Below are positions 1 to 9,094 of a DNA stretch of 64,000 nucleotides, piece after piece. Origin of the DNA: Brumimicrobium sp035497735 (lineage in GTDB: Bacteria; Bacteroidota; Bacteroidia; Flavobacteriales_D; Crocinitomicaceae); the NCBI GenBank assembly GCA_035497735.1, contig DATJCX010000047.1, positions 194,337 through 258,336 of the forward strand, in the 5' to 3' direction. The notes under the pieces are model-generated. The model saw only the letters and a list, made by a program, of their open reading frames with translations. It made no database searches and was not told where the DNA came from. The position numbers were made by a program, and so were the translations under genes. The first letter of the stretch is position 1. Every line of letters starts with the position of its first letter.

Positions 1-977
1 TTTTCCGCTCTTTTGTGGAAGCCCCTAGCTTTTTCCACCAGTCCTGAATTGGGATACTTTTCTGCAAAGTTATTAAATCTTGCTATAGTTTCCTCTAGAA
101 AGCGAACTTTTTTCTGTATTGAGGTAGAATTTGATTTTTGGAATGCTTCCACAATTTCATTATAAGCATATTGCTCTTCTACTTTCAATAATTCTTTACC
201 TAAATTTTCTTGTAATTTTCTAGCCTTATCCGCTGTTGATTTCTTCTCTTCAAAAAGATGTTTATACTTTGAATAAGTTTCCAAAGCATCTTCAATACGC
301 TCTTTCTTTTTGCTTAAAATACTATTTATAGCAAGTTCGTATGAGTTCTCAAACTGAATAACCGCTACTTCACTCATGTAAAATGAACGAGGATATTCTT
401 CTATAAAAGACTTTGAAGAAGCTACTGCAGCTCTATTCTCTTGCATTTTACTATACAACTTAACAGCGTTGAAACGCTTTGTTTCTATCTTAAAACGCAA
501 TCTATCCATTGTTCTGTTGCACGAGTCAACTAGCACACTATTCGGAAAACGATATACGAATTGTTGTAAATCATTTAATGCTATTTCTGTTTCCTCTTGA
601 TCTAATGTAATGGCTGGACTGTTTTTTACAGAACAGATAGCTGTTAAGAAAGTCGCCTCTTCAGCATTGTCACTAAAAGGGTAACGAATCGAGAATTGGT
701 TGAAATAGTAACCCGCCATGAAATAATCCTTTAATTCAAAATAGGATTTAGCCATACGGAAATAAGCTACTTGACCTTGATCTGTTCGAGGGAAACGTTG
801 ATAAACCTGCTCATACAAAGCAATTGCTCTATCGTAGTTCTTTTTATCGTACTGACTATTAGCTTCTTGGAATTTTTGTTCATAATCATCACTTTTAATG
901 ATTTTCTGATATTCGCTACAAGAACTGATAGCTATGAGCATCAGAAGCAAGAAAGATATGTGTTTAAAAAATTTCAT
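1..977 (-). CDS. bamD: Outer membrane assembly lipoprotein BamD (3' end beyond window)
   Basis: Translating the minus strand from the ATG at 977 gives a lipoprotein with signal peptide and lipobox ending at Cys20 (AISSC), then tetratricopeptide-like helices rich in Tyr, Phe and Ala (for example a QYDKKNYDRAIALYEQV stretch), the layout of the BamD/YfiO family. BamD sits on the inner leaflet of the outer membrane and helps the BAM complex insert beta-barrels. No stop is met before position 1, so at least 325 residues are encoded; this is longer than a typical BamD, and an extra charged helical stretch is visible around residues 235-285 (KSTADKARKLQENLGKEL). A promoter box lies only 5 nt before the ATG. 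Family call is secure; the C-terminus is unseen. Confidence 0.85.
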   Translation of the reverse strand, partial: MKFFKHISFLLLMLIAISSCSEYQKIIKSDDYEQKFQEANSQYDKKNYDRAIALYEQVYQRFPRTDQGQVAYFRMAKSYFELKDYFMAGYYFNQFSIRYPFSDNAEEATFLTAICSVKNSPAITLDQEETEIALNDLQQFVYRFPNSVLVDSCNRTMDRLRFKIETKRFNAVKLYSKMQENRAAVASSKSFIEEYPRSFYMSEVAVIQFENSYELAINSILSKKKERIEDALETYSKYKHLFEEKKSTADKARKLQENLGKELLKVEEQYAYNEIVEAFQKSNSTSIQKKVRFLEETIARFNNFAEKYPNSGLVEKARGFHKRAE

Positions 978-982
978 CGACG

Positions 983-1015
983 CAAAAATATAATAATTCT
1001 TCTACTAAACGCAAA
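983..1015 (-). promoter_or_regulatory. Bacteroidetes-type promoter of bamD, predicted leaderless
   Basis: Read on the minus strand: TTTG (1015-1012), 21 nt, TATTTTTG (990-983). Both boxes match the Bacteroidetes consensus TTTG / TAnnTTTG. Only 5 nt separate the -7 box from the ATG at 977, so transcription should start at or next to the start codon. Confidence 0.6.
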
Positions 1016-1135
1016 TTTCAATCTAAGATTAACTTTTTTTGGGCACTTATTTGCAATTTCAGCCTTTTGAGCACTCAAAAACCAACTATAAAAAGTCAAT
1101 AACGAAATTTGTTGCTGATTTATTACACTTAAATT

Positions 1136-1828
1136 TTACAATAACTTCAACCCCTCTTCTACGATTAGAATATTCTTTGTCGTTTTATCATAGTCGCTTG
1201 TATATTTCCCAATGATTTTAGCAATATCTGCTGGCTTTTCCCACTGACTGAAGTCAGCATTCGGCATCGCCTTTCTGTTTTGCGGTGTATCAATCGTATT
1301 GGGGACAACTACGTAGGCCTTTATCGCTTCTTCTTTCGCTTCTGCGTTAATCATGTCAGCTAAAGAAAATAAGAGTGATTTAGCCAAGCTATAAGCTACG
1401 AACTTGCCACCTTTCGTAGTATCTTGACCACGAAAAGATCCAACAAAGAAGATTGTTCCTTGCTGTTGTGTTTTCATCTGACTTAAAACTGGTTTCACAA
1501 GATGGTAAGCAGTGAGAAAATTGAGATTGAATTGCTCCACTATGTCCGCAGAGGAAGTTTTGGCGATATCCCCCATTTTAAATCCTCCAACGGTTAAAAC
1601 AAGACTATCGATTCTCTTGCGCTCTTTAATGATTTCCTGGACATAAGATTCTGATAAAGAATCATCCATTAAGTTCAATTCTAATTCATGGTAGTTGGGA
1701 TTTGGATTTTCCTCCTTCTTGCTGTGAACAAGTCCGTTTACTTGCCAATTTTCCTGTAAAAGATAATCGACAACTGCACTTCCTAAATTTCCATTTGCAC
1801 CACTAACTATTGCTATTTTCTTTTCCAT
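1136..1828 (-). CDS. Short-chain dehydrogenase/reductase (SDR family)
   Basis: A 230-residue Rossmann-fold oxidoreductase. The N-terminal nucleotide-binding motif SGANGNLG (residues 9-16) and the catalytic Tyr146/Lys150 in YSLAK, with Ser131 upstream, are the classical SDR signature, and the length is that of a single-domain classical SDR. Substrate cannot be read from sequence. It lies 48 nt downstream of the wzc stop on the same strand, so it may be read through from the polysaccharide operon, but nothing ties it to sugar chemistry. No clear terminator or promoter was seen in the 48 nt gap. Cytosolic. Confidence 0.85.
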   Translation of the reverse strand: MEKKIAIVSGANGNLGSAVVDYLLQENWQVNGLVHSKKEENPNPNYHELELNLMDDSLSESYVQEIIKERKRIDSLVLTVGGFKMGDIAKTSSADIVEQFNLNFLTAYHLVKPVLSQMKTQQQGTIFFVGSFRGQDTTKGGKFVAYSLAKSLLFSLADMINAEAKEEAIKAYVVVPNTIDTPQNRKAMPNADFSQWEKPADIAKIIGKYTSDYDKTTKNILIVEEGLKLL

Positions 1829-1875
1829 ATCCGATTTTTATAGTGAATTAGCAAACAAAACCAGTCGGGAAAGAA

Positions 1876-4254
1876 TTAACTTTTCTTAAACCAATTTCCT
1901 TTTTTACCGGCTTTCTTCTCGTGTCCATAGCCGTAACCGTAACCGTAACCGTAATTCTGTTCCGTTCTATCTAAATTCACATCGTTTACAACCACACCAA
2001 CATTCTTCAACTTCTTTTGTTCAATCAAATCTAAAGGTATTTTCAACATACGCTTATCGATCACATTGGCACGAATAACGTAAATTGTGCTATCTGCGAA
2101 CTTGCTCACCACTACTGTATCTGTAACCAATCCAACAGGCGCGGTATCGACAATGATATAGTCGTAGATTTCACGAGCAGATTCAAAGAAAACATCCAGT
2201 TTTTCTCTCACTAAAAGTTCACTTGGATTTGGCGGAATTGAACCGGCCAATAACACATCAAAATTATTATTATTATTATTATCATCACCTTTTTTCAGGA
2301 AAGATTGCCAATCATCAGAAGCGTTACTTAAATAGTTGGAAAGTCCCTCTGCAAAAGATATATCCAAGACTTCATGAATTTTTGGTGCTCTCAAGTCCAT
2401 TCCAACTAGCAACACTTTTTTACCAATCAGCGAAAATGAATGCGCTATGTTTGTCGAAATAAGTGTTTTTCCTTCTCCTGCAAGCGTAGAAGTAACGAAA
2501 ATCACCTTTCCGTCCTCATTTGGCGGCAAGGTAAATCCGATATTTGTTCGCAACATTCTAAACGATTCCGCCAGTGGTGAATAAGGATTGAAATTAGCAG
2601 CAAGTTCTTGTTTTAAGGTATCCACCTTAGGAATAACCGCTAAATAAGAAAGACCAGCCTCTTCGATATCACGTGGATTTTTCACTTTTGTGTCGAGTAA
2701 ACTAGTTAGATACAAAATTCCAGCGGGGAAGAATAATCCCAACACAAAACCTGCTAGGTAAATAATTTTAGACTTAGGTTTAATCGGCACTATTTCGGTA
2801 TAAGCATAATCAACCACCTTTGCGTTAGAAACATAAGCTGCAGCAGCGATTTCATTTTCTTCTCGTTTTTGTAGAAGATATAAATAAAGCGTTTCCTTGA
2901 TTTGTTGTTCCCTTAAAATATCTTGATATTCCTTTTCGAATTCCGGCACTTGCGCCAATTGATTTTTATAGACATGTTCTTGCGCACGAAGCGACTTAAG
3001 TTCCATTTCAGCCACCTGCATGAGATTGGCCAAACTCTTTCTTAAACTACTACGAACACCTTTTATACGATCGTCGATATCACGCACCATTGGATTTTGT
3101 TCAGTCGAATTTGAAAGTATCTTAATCCTATTCAAAACCAACTCGTTATACGCGTCAATTAAACCAGAAATTGAAGGGTCGCTAAAACCTAAGTTACTTG
3201 GTAATATTTCTAAATTATCTTCTTGCTCTTTTACATAGTCATTGACAAATTTCGCCAAGTCCAATTGTATTCCAGACTTAATTATTTCTTGTTCAATTGA
3301 AGATTCCTTATTAAGCGAAGTCAACGCATTTGTTTCAACATTAAACAAGTTGTTTTCTTTCTTAAATCGCATGTTTTTGAAATCCACATCAGACAATTCA
3401 CCTGTTATGATTTTCATTCTTTCATCGATAAAAGCACTTGTTTTCTGTGTAATTTCGTTTTTATCTTCTAATTTATCAATGTTATATTGGTGAATTAAAG
3501 AGTTGATAATGGCTTCACTTTTTCTAGGAACAGTACCATTATTTGAAATCATCAATATCGACGTTTCCTTACTGATAGAATTTACGGTAATGTTTTTACG
3601 CACATTGCTTATCGCTCTATCCTTTGACATAAAGGTAAACTCATAATTCCCCGCTTTAAATTCAGGATTCTTTTGAAATACAAATTCACCAAAAGGAAGA
3701 ATTAGTTGTTCATCGAAGTTGATTTTAAATTTCTTATCGCTTTTTATGTCGTTAAGCGTGTATTGCACTTCAATTCTATCCTTTTTATCAATTTTCAGAT
3801 GAAAGGTGAAGTTTTCTGTTTGCAAGGAGTCATCAAAAACAACAGCGAAAGGAGTTTTTTCATATAATTCAATCGGTTTAACACCTAGGAATTTAAAATT
3901 TAAATCCAATGTTTTGCGTTGCAAATCCAAATCATCTACTACCCTTTCAATCAAAGTTCGTGACTTCAAAATTTCAACTTCATTGGCTAAAGAAGAAGTA
4001 TTCGAGAATAATCCAAGATCACTAAAGACAGCTAATTCGCCAGAACCGCCACCAGATTTTTTGTCTTCAACCAATAATTTAGCTGAAGTATTATAAACTG
4101 GAATCGTTACTTTTAGATAAATAAATACAATCGCTAAAAAAGTAAATATTGACAATGCAAACCACTTCCAGTGACGCATATAACGTTCCAATACTTGTTT
4201 GATATCAAACATTTCAACTTCTTGTTGATTCGATTGATTTTCGTTTAAATTCAT
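1876..4254 (-). CDS. wzc: Wzc-type polysaccharide co-polymerase / BY-kinase
   Basis: A 792-residue inner membrane protein with the Wzc plan: cytoplasmic N-terminus, first membrane segment near residues 32-52, a periplasmic Wzz-like region with long coiled coil (about 260-480), second membrane segment near 495-520, then a cytoplasmic bacterial tyrosine kinase domain. Kinase motifs: Walker A AGEGKT (592-597), Walker A' with Asp620, Walker B VDTAP (Asp703). The C-terminus carries five YG dipeptides (768-777), the usual cluster of autophosphorylated tyrosines. Wzc works with Wza (next gene upstream) to control chain length and export in Wzy-dependent capsule synthesis. Oddity: six consecutive Asn codons (AAT) at residues 659-664 form a microsatellite inside the kinase domain. 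Confidence 0.93.
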   Translation of the reverse strand: MNLNENQSNQQEVEMFDIKQVLERYMRHWKWFALSIFTFLAIVFIYLKVTIPVYNTSAKLLVEDKKSGGGSGELAVFSDLGLFSNTSSLANEVEILKSRTLIERVVDDLDLQRKTLDLNFKFLGVKPIELYEKTPFAVVFDDSLQTENFTFHLKIDKKDRIEVQYTLNDIKSDKKFKINFDEQLILPFGEFVFQKNPEFKAGNYEFTFMSKDRAISNVRKNITVNSISKETSILMISNNGTVPRKSEAIINSLIHQYNIDKLEDKNEITQKTSAFIDERMKIITGELSDVDFKNMRFKKENNLFNVETNALTSLNKESSIEQEIIKSGIQLDLAKFVNDYVKEQEDNLEILPSNLGFSDPSISGLIDAYNELVLNRIKILSNSTEQNPMVRDIDDRIKGVRSSLRKSLANLMQVAEMELKSLRAQEHVYKNQLAQVPEFEKEYQDILREQQIKETLYLYLLQKREENEIAAAAYVSNAKVVDYAYTEIVPIKPKSKIIYLAGFVLGLFFPAGILYLTSLLDTKVKNPRDIEEAGLSYLAVIPKVDTLKQELAANFNPYSPLAESFRMLRTNIGFTLPPNEDGKVIFVTSTLAGEGKTLISTNIAHSFSLIGKKVLLVGMDLRAPKIHEVLDISFAEGLSNYLSNASDDWQSFLKKGDDNNNNNNFDVLLAGSIPPNPSELLVREKLDVFFESAREIYDYIIVDTAPVGLVTDTVVVSKFADSTIYVIRANVIDKRMLKIPLDLIEQKKLKNVGVVVNDVNLDRTEQNYGYGYGYGYGHEKKAGKKGNWFKKS
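2263..2280. repeat. Trinucleotide microsatellite in wzc
   Basis: Six consecutive ATT units on the plus strand, read as AAT on the coding strand, encode six Asn between two Asp and a Phe in the kinase domain of Wzc. Unit gain or loss would change the length of a surface loop without breaking the frame. Confidence 0.9.
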
Positions 4255-4280
4255 AATAAAATTTTATTCAAAAACTTGTT

Positions 4281-5039
4281 TTACTTAACAAATGAATTGA
4301 TAGTAGAAATAACTACACCAACAATAGAAATAAATATGGCACCAGAAGTTCTCCAGAATGCACCACTTGAACGTTTCGACATATTTGGTTCAACATAGAT
4401 AACATCATTTTGTTCTAGATAATAAGCTGGCGAAAGAAAAATAGATTCACTATCCGTTAAATCAATACGGTATTGTTCCTTTTTTCCATCATTATCTCTA
4501 ATGACAAGAAGATTTTTTCTATAAGCCGTAATATTATTGTCACCCGACAGTCCCAAAGCTTCTAGAATCGTCATTCTTTCGTTTGGAATCTTATATGTAC
4601 CAGGTTTATCCACATCTCCAAGAATGGTGATTTTAAAGTTCAGAATTTGAATATTGACAATTGGATTTTTTAGGTAAACCGCCAACTTATTTTGCAATAA
4701 TTCAGTCGCCTCAACCCTTGTTAAACCTGCCACCTGAACACTTCCAAGGATAGGCATGTTCACATTTCCATTTTCATCGATTAAATAACCAACTCTTTCC
4801 GGACTTCCAGTAGTATATCCACTATTGGTATTCATTCTCGTATCGGGAAGATTAAAAGGAATCGTACTTTCCGGATCGTTTGAAGTAACAACTACCGACA
4901 ATAGGTCATCTTTCTTTAAAGTTGGTGTATAGTTAGACTTTGATTCTGCTGGTAAATCAGTCTGGAAATAAACTACTTTTTTTCTTGGAGCACAAGCCGC
5001 AAGTAAAATAATTGTAAGACTAAAATAGAAATATTTCAT
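4281..5039 (-). CDS. wza: Wza-type polysaccharide export lipoprotein
   Basis: A 252-residue outer membrane lipoprotein: signal peptide with lipobox LLAAC (Cys16), a polysaccharide export (Poly_export) domain in residues about 40-125, an SLBB-type domain (ILGDVDKPGTYKI, about 150-160) and a C-terminal hydrophobic helix of the sort that forms the outer membrane pore in Wza. It is shorter than E. coli Wza, as is common in Bacteroidetes BexD/VexA/Wza relatives that keep one SLBB repeat. It is followed 26 nt later by wzc, the usual Wza-Wzc pair, and has its own promoter upstream, so export genes may be transcribed independently of the long operon. Confidence 0.92.
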   Translation of the reverse strand: MKYFYFSLTIILLAACAPRKKVVYFQTDLPAESKSNYTPTLKKDDLLSVVVTSNDPESTIPFNLPDTRMNTNSGYTTGSPERVGYLIDENGNVNMPILGSVQVAGLTRVEATELLQNKLAVYLKNPIVNIQILNFKITILGDVDKPGTYKIPNERMTILEALGLSGDNNITAYRKNLLVIRDNDGKKEQYRIDLTDSESIFLSPAYYLEQNDVIYVEPNMSKRSSGAFWRTSGAIFISIVGVVISTINSFVK

Positions 5040-5058
5040 TGTATTTATTTAAAAGTTG

Positions 5059-5087
5059 CAAATATACGGTAATTCTTAGACAATCAA
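5059..5087 (-). promoter_or_regulatory. Internal promoter for wza-wzc
   Basis: On the minus strand a TTG (5087-5085) lies 18 nt before TATATTTG (5066-5059), matching the Bacteroidetes -33/-7 pattern. The predicted start is about 15 nt before the wza ATG at 5039. Confidence 0.5.
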
Positions 5088-5112
5088 GATTAAAGAATGT
5101 ACAGAATCTGAA

Positions 5113-6960
5113 TTATTCAACGGTTACAGATTTCGTTAGGTTTCTTGGATTATCAACATCTGCGCCTCTCCACACAGCAATATGATACGCTAATAGTTGC
5201 AGTGGCACCACAGAAAGTAATGGTGTGAAAATCTCCTCAGTTTTCGGAATTTCAATATAATGGTCGGCTAAATTTTTAATCAAATCATCACTTTCATTAA
5301 TAATTGCGATCACCTTTCCTTTTCTCGCCTTAATTTCTCGAATATTAGAAACAATTTTATCGTGAGCACTGATATTGGTAGCGATAAATACTACAGGCAT
5401 ATTTTCATCGATTAACGCAATTGGACCATGCTTAATTTCACCTGCAGGATAACCTTCTGCGTGGATGTATGAAATTTCCTTTAACTTCAAGGCACCTTCT
5501 AAAGCAATAGGATAATTCACACCTCTTCCAAGGAACAAGAAATTATTCGCCTCAGCATAAACTTTCGCGATTTTCTTAATCTGCTCATCCAAGGTTAATA
5601 TTTCCTCAATTTTCTTAGGAATGTTATCCAATTCAGAAATATATTCACTCAATTTCGTTTTAGAAATTCTCCCCTTTTTATCCGCCAATTGCAATGCCAT
5701 TAAAGTAATGATAACCAACTGCGAAGTAAAAGCCTTTGTAGAAGCAATTCCTATCTCTTTCCCAGCATGCGTGTAAGAACCAGCGTGAGAAAGTCGTGAA
5801 ATTGTAGAACCTACAGAGTTATTAATTCCATAAATAAGCGCTTGTTTTTCCTTTGCCAATTCAATAGCAACAATCGTATCTGCCGTTTCACCAGACTGCG
5901 ATACAGCCACAAAAACATCTTCACCACCAATTACAGGATTACGATACTTGAATTCCGATGCATGTTCGACTGCCACTTGAATTCCCGCTAATTGTTCAAT
6001 CAAATACTGTCCAACAATAGAAGCATGCAGTGACGTTCCACAAGCAGCAAATAAAAATCTCTTTGCTTGGGTCAATCTATTTTCATACTCTCTAACCCCA
6101 CCTAGGCGAACCCATCCTTCGATTGCATTCATTCTTCCTCTAAAAGATTCCTTGATAGCATTCGGTTGCTCATAAATCTCTTTATGCATATAATGTTCAA
6201 ACCCATCTTTTTCAATCACGAAAAGTTCCTCCTCCAACTTTTCAACAATTGGATTTTTGACATTATTATTATTCAGATTTATCACCTTAATTTCTTCGTT
6301 AGCCACCAAACGATAGACATCTTCTTCCTCCATATTGATAACATTCTTAATGTACTTACCCAATGGAGACGAATCTGTAGATATGATGAATTCACTATTA
6401 TTTTCGCCGACACCTATCATTAACTGTGCACCTTTTCGAACAGCGTAAAGTTCCTTTTCTTGCTTATCCATCACGATAATTGAATAAGCACCAACAACTT
6501 GATTTAAAGCAACTTGAATAGCCTCTTGTAAAGTGATTTTTTCTGAAAACATAATATGCTCTATCCAGTTAATCAAAACCTCAGAATCCGTTTCAGAGAC
6601 AAAAGAATATCCTTCATCCTTTAACTTTCCCTTTAGGCTAGAGTAATTTTCTACGATTCCTTTGTGCACGATTGCTAATCTACCTGAGTTAGACAAATGT
6701 GGGTGTGCGTTAACTTCGTTCGCTTCTCCATGCGTTGCCCAACGTGAATGCGCCAATCCAATACTTCCCTTTAAAGGCATCATATCATTTGTAGCTAAAA
6801 AATCTTTTAATTTTCCAGCTTGTTTTCTTGTTTCAAAGGTATTGTTTTGCAAAACCATTAAACCAATGCTATCATAACCTCTAAATTCGAAGTGACTTAA
6901 ACCGTGTGTTAGCACTTCAACTGCTTTTCTGTTTCCAGTATATCCTATAATTCCAGACAT
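5113..6960 (-). CDS. GlmS paralogue with substituted glutaminase site
   Basis: Full-length (615 residues) homologue of glucosamine-6-phosphate synthase, which makes GlcN-6-P from fructose-6-P and glutamine. The C-terminal isomerase half looks intact: two SIS domains with CGTS, SQSGETADT, EIGIASTKAFT, the HGP segment and the conserved C-terminal NLTKSVTVE tail. The N-terminal glutaminase half is altered at two key points: the catalytic Cys that should follow Met1 is Ser2 (codon TCT), and the oxyanion-hole Asn of the HNG motif is Lys100 (HKGIVEN). RWATHGE (73-79) and the TD pair at 124-125 remain. It probably cannot use glutamine; it may use free ammonia, act as a sugar-phosphate isomerase, or need a partner. 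Embedded between pglF-like and wza genes. Confidence 0.9.
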   Translation of the reverse strand: MSGIIGYTGNRKAVEVLTHGLSHFEFRGYDSIGLMVLQNNTFETRKQAGKLKDFLATNDMMPLKGSIGLAHSRWATHGEANEVNAHPHLSNSGRLAIVHKGIVENYSSLKGKLKDEGYSFVSETDSEVLINWIEHIMFSEKITLQEAIQVALNQVVGAYSIIVMDKQEKELYAVRKGAQLMIGVGENNSEFIISTDSSPLGKYIKNVINMEEEDVYRLVANEEIKVINLNNNNVKNPIVEKLEEELFVIEKDGFEHYMHKEIYEQPNAIKESFRGRMNAIEGWVRLGGVREYENRLTQAKRFLFAACGTSLHASIVGQYLIEQLAGIQVAVEHASEFKYRNPVIGGEDVFVAVSQSGETADTIVAIELAKEKQALIYGINNSVGSTISRLSHAGSYTHAGKEIGIASTKAFTSQLVIITLMALQLADKKGRISKTKLSEYISELDNIPKKIEEILTLDEQIKKIAKVYAEANNFLFLGRGVNYPIALEGALKLKEISYIHAEGYPAGEIKHGPIALIDENMPVVFIATNISAHDKIVSNIREIKARKGKVIAIINESDDLIKNLADHYIEIPKTEEIFTPLLSVVPLQLLAYHIAVWRGADVDNPRNLTKSVTVE

Positions 6961-6983
6961 ATTAAACTCTATTTAATGTAATT

Positions 6984-8903
6984 TTATTTTTCATCATCCA
7001 ATTCGGTGAATAGTGAGTTTTGCGAGATATACTCAGCAACCAACTCCTTAATTCTTTTCACCAATTCTAAATTAAACTCAACTTGACTTCCTTTTTTCTC
7101 CATAGAAATAAGTTCATCAATTTTTTCATCAAAGTTATCAACTTCACTCTCTCTAATGTGTGCGATTAAGATTTTTTCGTTATGTGTTGGTTGTGTATCT
7201 TCACCATTCGCTAACAATTCTTCATAAATCTTTTCGCCCGGTCGCAATCCAACAACTTTAATATCGATATCTTCAGGATATTTCAACCCAGACAACTTTA
7301 TCATTCGTTTTGCCAAATCAAATATTTTAATAGGATCCCCCATATCAAAAACATAAATTTCCCCTCCTTTTGCCATTGCACCTGCTTCAAGAACAAGTTG
7401 ACAAGCCTCAGGAATAGTCATAAAGAATCTAGTTACCTCAGTATTTGTAACGGTTAGCGGTCCACCATTCATTATTTGCCTTCTAAACAAAGGAATAACC
7501 GAACCATTACTACCAAGAACATTCCCAAAACGCGTTATGACAAAACTAGTGCTATTTGACTTCTTAGCGAGATGGCTAACATATAATTCCGCAACACGTT
7601 TGGTAGCTCCCATAACATTTGTAGGGTTAACCGCTTTGTCAGAAGAAACCATCACGAATTTCTGAACACCAAATCTAACAGCAGCATCAGCCACTAGCTT
7701 TGTTCCTTTGATATTTGTTGTAACCGCTTCATACGGATTGTCCTCCATCAAAGGTACGTGTTTATATGCCGCTGCGTGAAATACTATATCGGGTTTAAAC
7801 CCTTCGAAAACCGTTTCTACACGATAAGGATTTCGAATATCCCCTATTACAAATTCGACATCTAAATTATTAGCACCAATTTGATGAAAACATTCTTGCT
7901 GCAAATCATAAAGATCTGATTCTGCTTGGTCCAACAATACAATTCTTTTACAATTATAATTAAACAATTGTCGGGCAATTTCACTACCAATAGAACCAGC
8001 AGCACCAGTTACCAGGACAACCTTACCATTCACCTCTTGTTTTATCGAGTCTTTTTTCAACTTAATTGGTGTTCTAATCAACAAGTCTTCAATATTCACC
8101 TGTTTAATCTGTTTAGCCTGCAGATCACCGTTTATCCATTTTTCAATTGGCGGAACAATTTTTATTGGAATAGTCAGGTCATCAAATTTTTCAATGATAC
8201 TATTCAGTCGTTTAGCGCCAATATTTTGAATTGAAATGATTATTTCATCAATATGGTGTAAATTAATATATTCTTGCGTGACTTTACTAGGAGAAATAAC
8301 TTTTACACCATTGATTCTATTTCTGTGAAGTTTTTTATTATCATCAACAAAAGCAACGATATGATTTCCTCTTGGATTCTCTGTCGTTAAAGAATTTAAG
8401 GTAACGATACCCGAACTTCCAGCGCCATAGATTAAAATATTACGATTTCTTGCATGTGGCTGAATATAAAACTCATACAGATACTTATATACAATTCTCA
8501 AGAACACTAAAAGCGTAACGGTCAATAACAAATGCACCACCAACAACGTGAAGTTACGTTGTAAAAACGGTGTATTGTAAGAAACTCTAAGCGCAAAAAA
8601 GGCAATTTGACTCAGTGTAAAAGCAACCACATTGGCTTGCACAATCTTTAAAATATCGACTAGTCCAGTATAGCGAACAAATCCTCTGTAAATTTTAAAA
8701 TAAGTGAATGACAAGCAGTAAAACGCAATCGTAAATAAAAACACTGGAAAAGTAACATCAAGTCCCTTCTGCCAGTCTGATTGCCATACAACGAAGTATG
8801 AAATAAAGAATGTAATGATGGTAAATAAAACATCAATTCCCAACACGATCCAACGTGGGGTCTGTTGTTTTAATTTTTGTTTGAGTGAATTTGATATCTT
8901 CAT
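6984..8903 (-). CDS. UDP-GlcNAc 4,6-dehydratase, PglF/WbpM/CapD family
   Basis: A 639-residue membrane-anchored nucleotide-sugar dehydratase. Four hydrophobic helices occupy residues about 18-140, followed by a CoA-binding-like Rossmann domain (YGAGSSG near 160) and the catalytic extended SDR domain (TGAAGSIGSE near 300). The catalytic stretch SSDKAVNPTNVMGATKR carries Met where ordinary SDRs have Tyr, which is characteristic of the long WbpM/PglF class. The product would be UDP-4-keto-6-deoxy-GlcNAc, the substrate for the aminotransferase encoded next upstream. Inner membrane, cytoplasmic active site. Part of a PglC-D-E-F set at 6984-11660. Confidence 0.92.
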   Translation of the reverse strand: MKISNSLKQKLKQQTPRWIVLGIDVLFTIITFFISYFVVWQSDWQKGLDVTFPVFLFTIAFYCLSFTYFKIYRGFVRYTGLVDILKIVQANVVAFTLSQIAFFALRVSYNTPFLQRNFTLLVVHLLLTVTLLVFLRIVYKYLYEFYIQPHARNRNILIYGAGSSGIVTLNSLTTENPRGNHIVAFVDDNKKLHRNRINGVKVISPSKVTQEYINLHHIDEIIISIQNIGAKRLNSIIEKFDDLTIPIKIVPPIEKWINGDLQAKQIKQVNIEDLLIRTPIKLKKDSIKQEVNGKVVLVTGAAGSIGSEIARQLFNYNCKRIVLLDQAESDLYDLQQECFHQIGANNLDVEFVIGDIRNPYRVETVFEGFKPDIVFHAAAYKHVPLMEDNPYEAVTTNIKGTKLVADAAVRFGVQKFVMVSSDKAVNPTNVMGATKRVAELYVSHLAKKSNSTSFVITRFGNVLGSNGSVIPLFRRQIMNGGPLTVTNTEVTRFFMTIPEACQLVLEAGAMAKGGEIYVFDMGDPIKIFDLAKRMIKLSGLKYPEDIDIKVVGLRPGEKIYEELLANGEDTQPTHNEKILIAHIRESEVDNFDEKIDELISMEKKGSQVEFNLELVKRIKELVAEYISQNSLFTELDDEK

Positions 8904-9094
8904 AGAATAAGTTGGTATGTAGTTAATACATAGACAACTTCCTGGTTGAAGGGAAATTGAATTTTTAGTTTAACTGCAATGTTTGTTAATTTTTAAAATT
9001 TGTATAACAATTTGTTAATTAGACTTAAGCCAGGATTGTTATATCGTTTATTATATTTTTTTCCACTTATGAGTAAAATTTGAGTAAAGGTGTT

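Noticed and set aside
771..1070. 99-codon plus-strand frame opposite bamD
   Set aside because: It is the antisense shadow of bamD and runs into its promoter; composition is that of a reversed coding strand.
6955..6960. Sequencing error explaining Ser2 in the GlmS paralogue
   Set aside because: A second active-site change (Lys100 for Asn) in the same domain and an intact frame make error unlikely.
5113..6960. The housekeeping glmS
   Set aside because: Both glutaminase residues are replaced and the gene lies in a capsule locus; a normal copy should be elsewhere, though this cannot be verified in the window.
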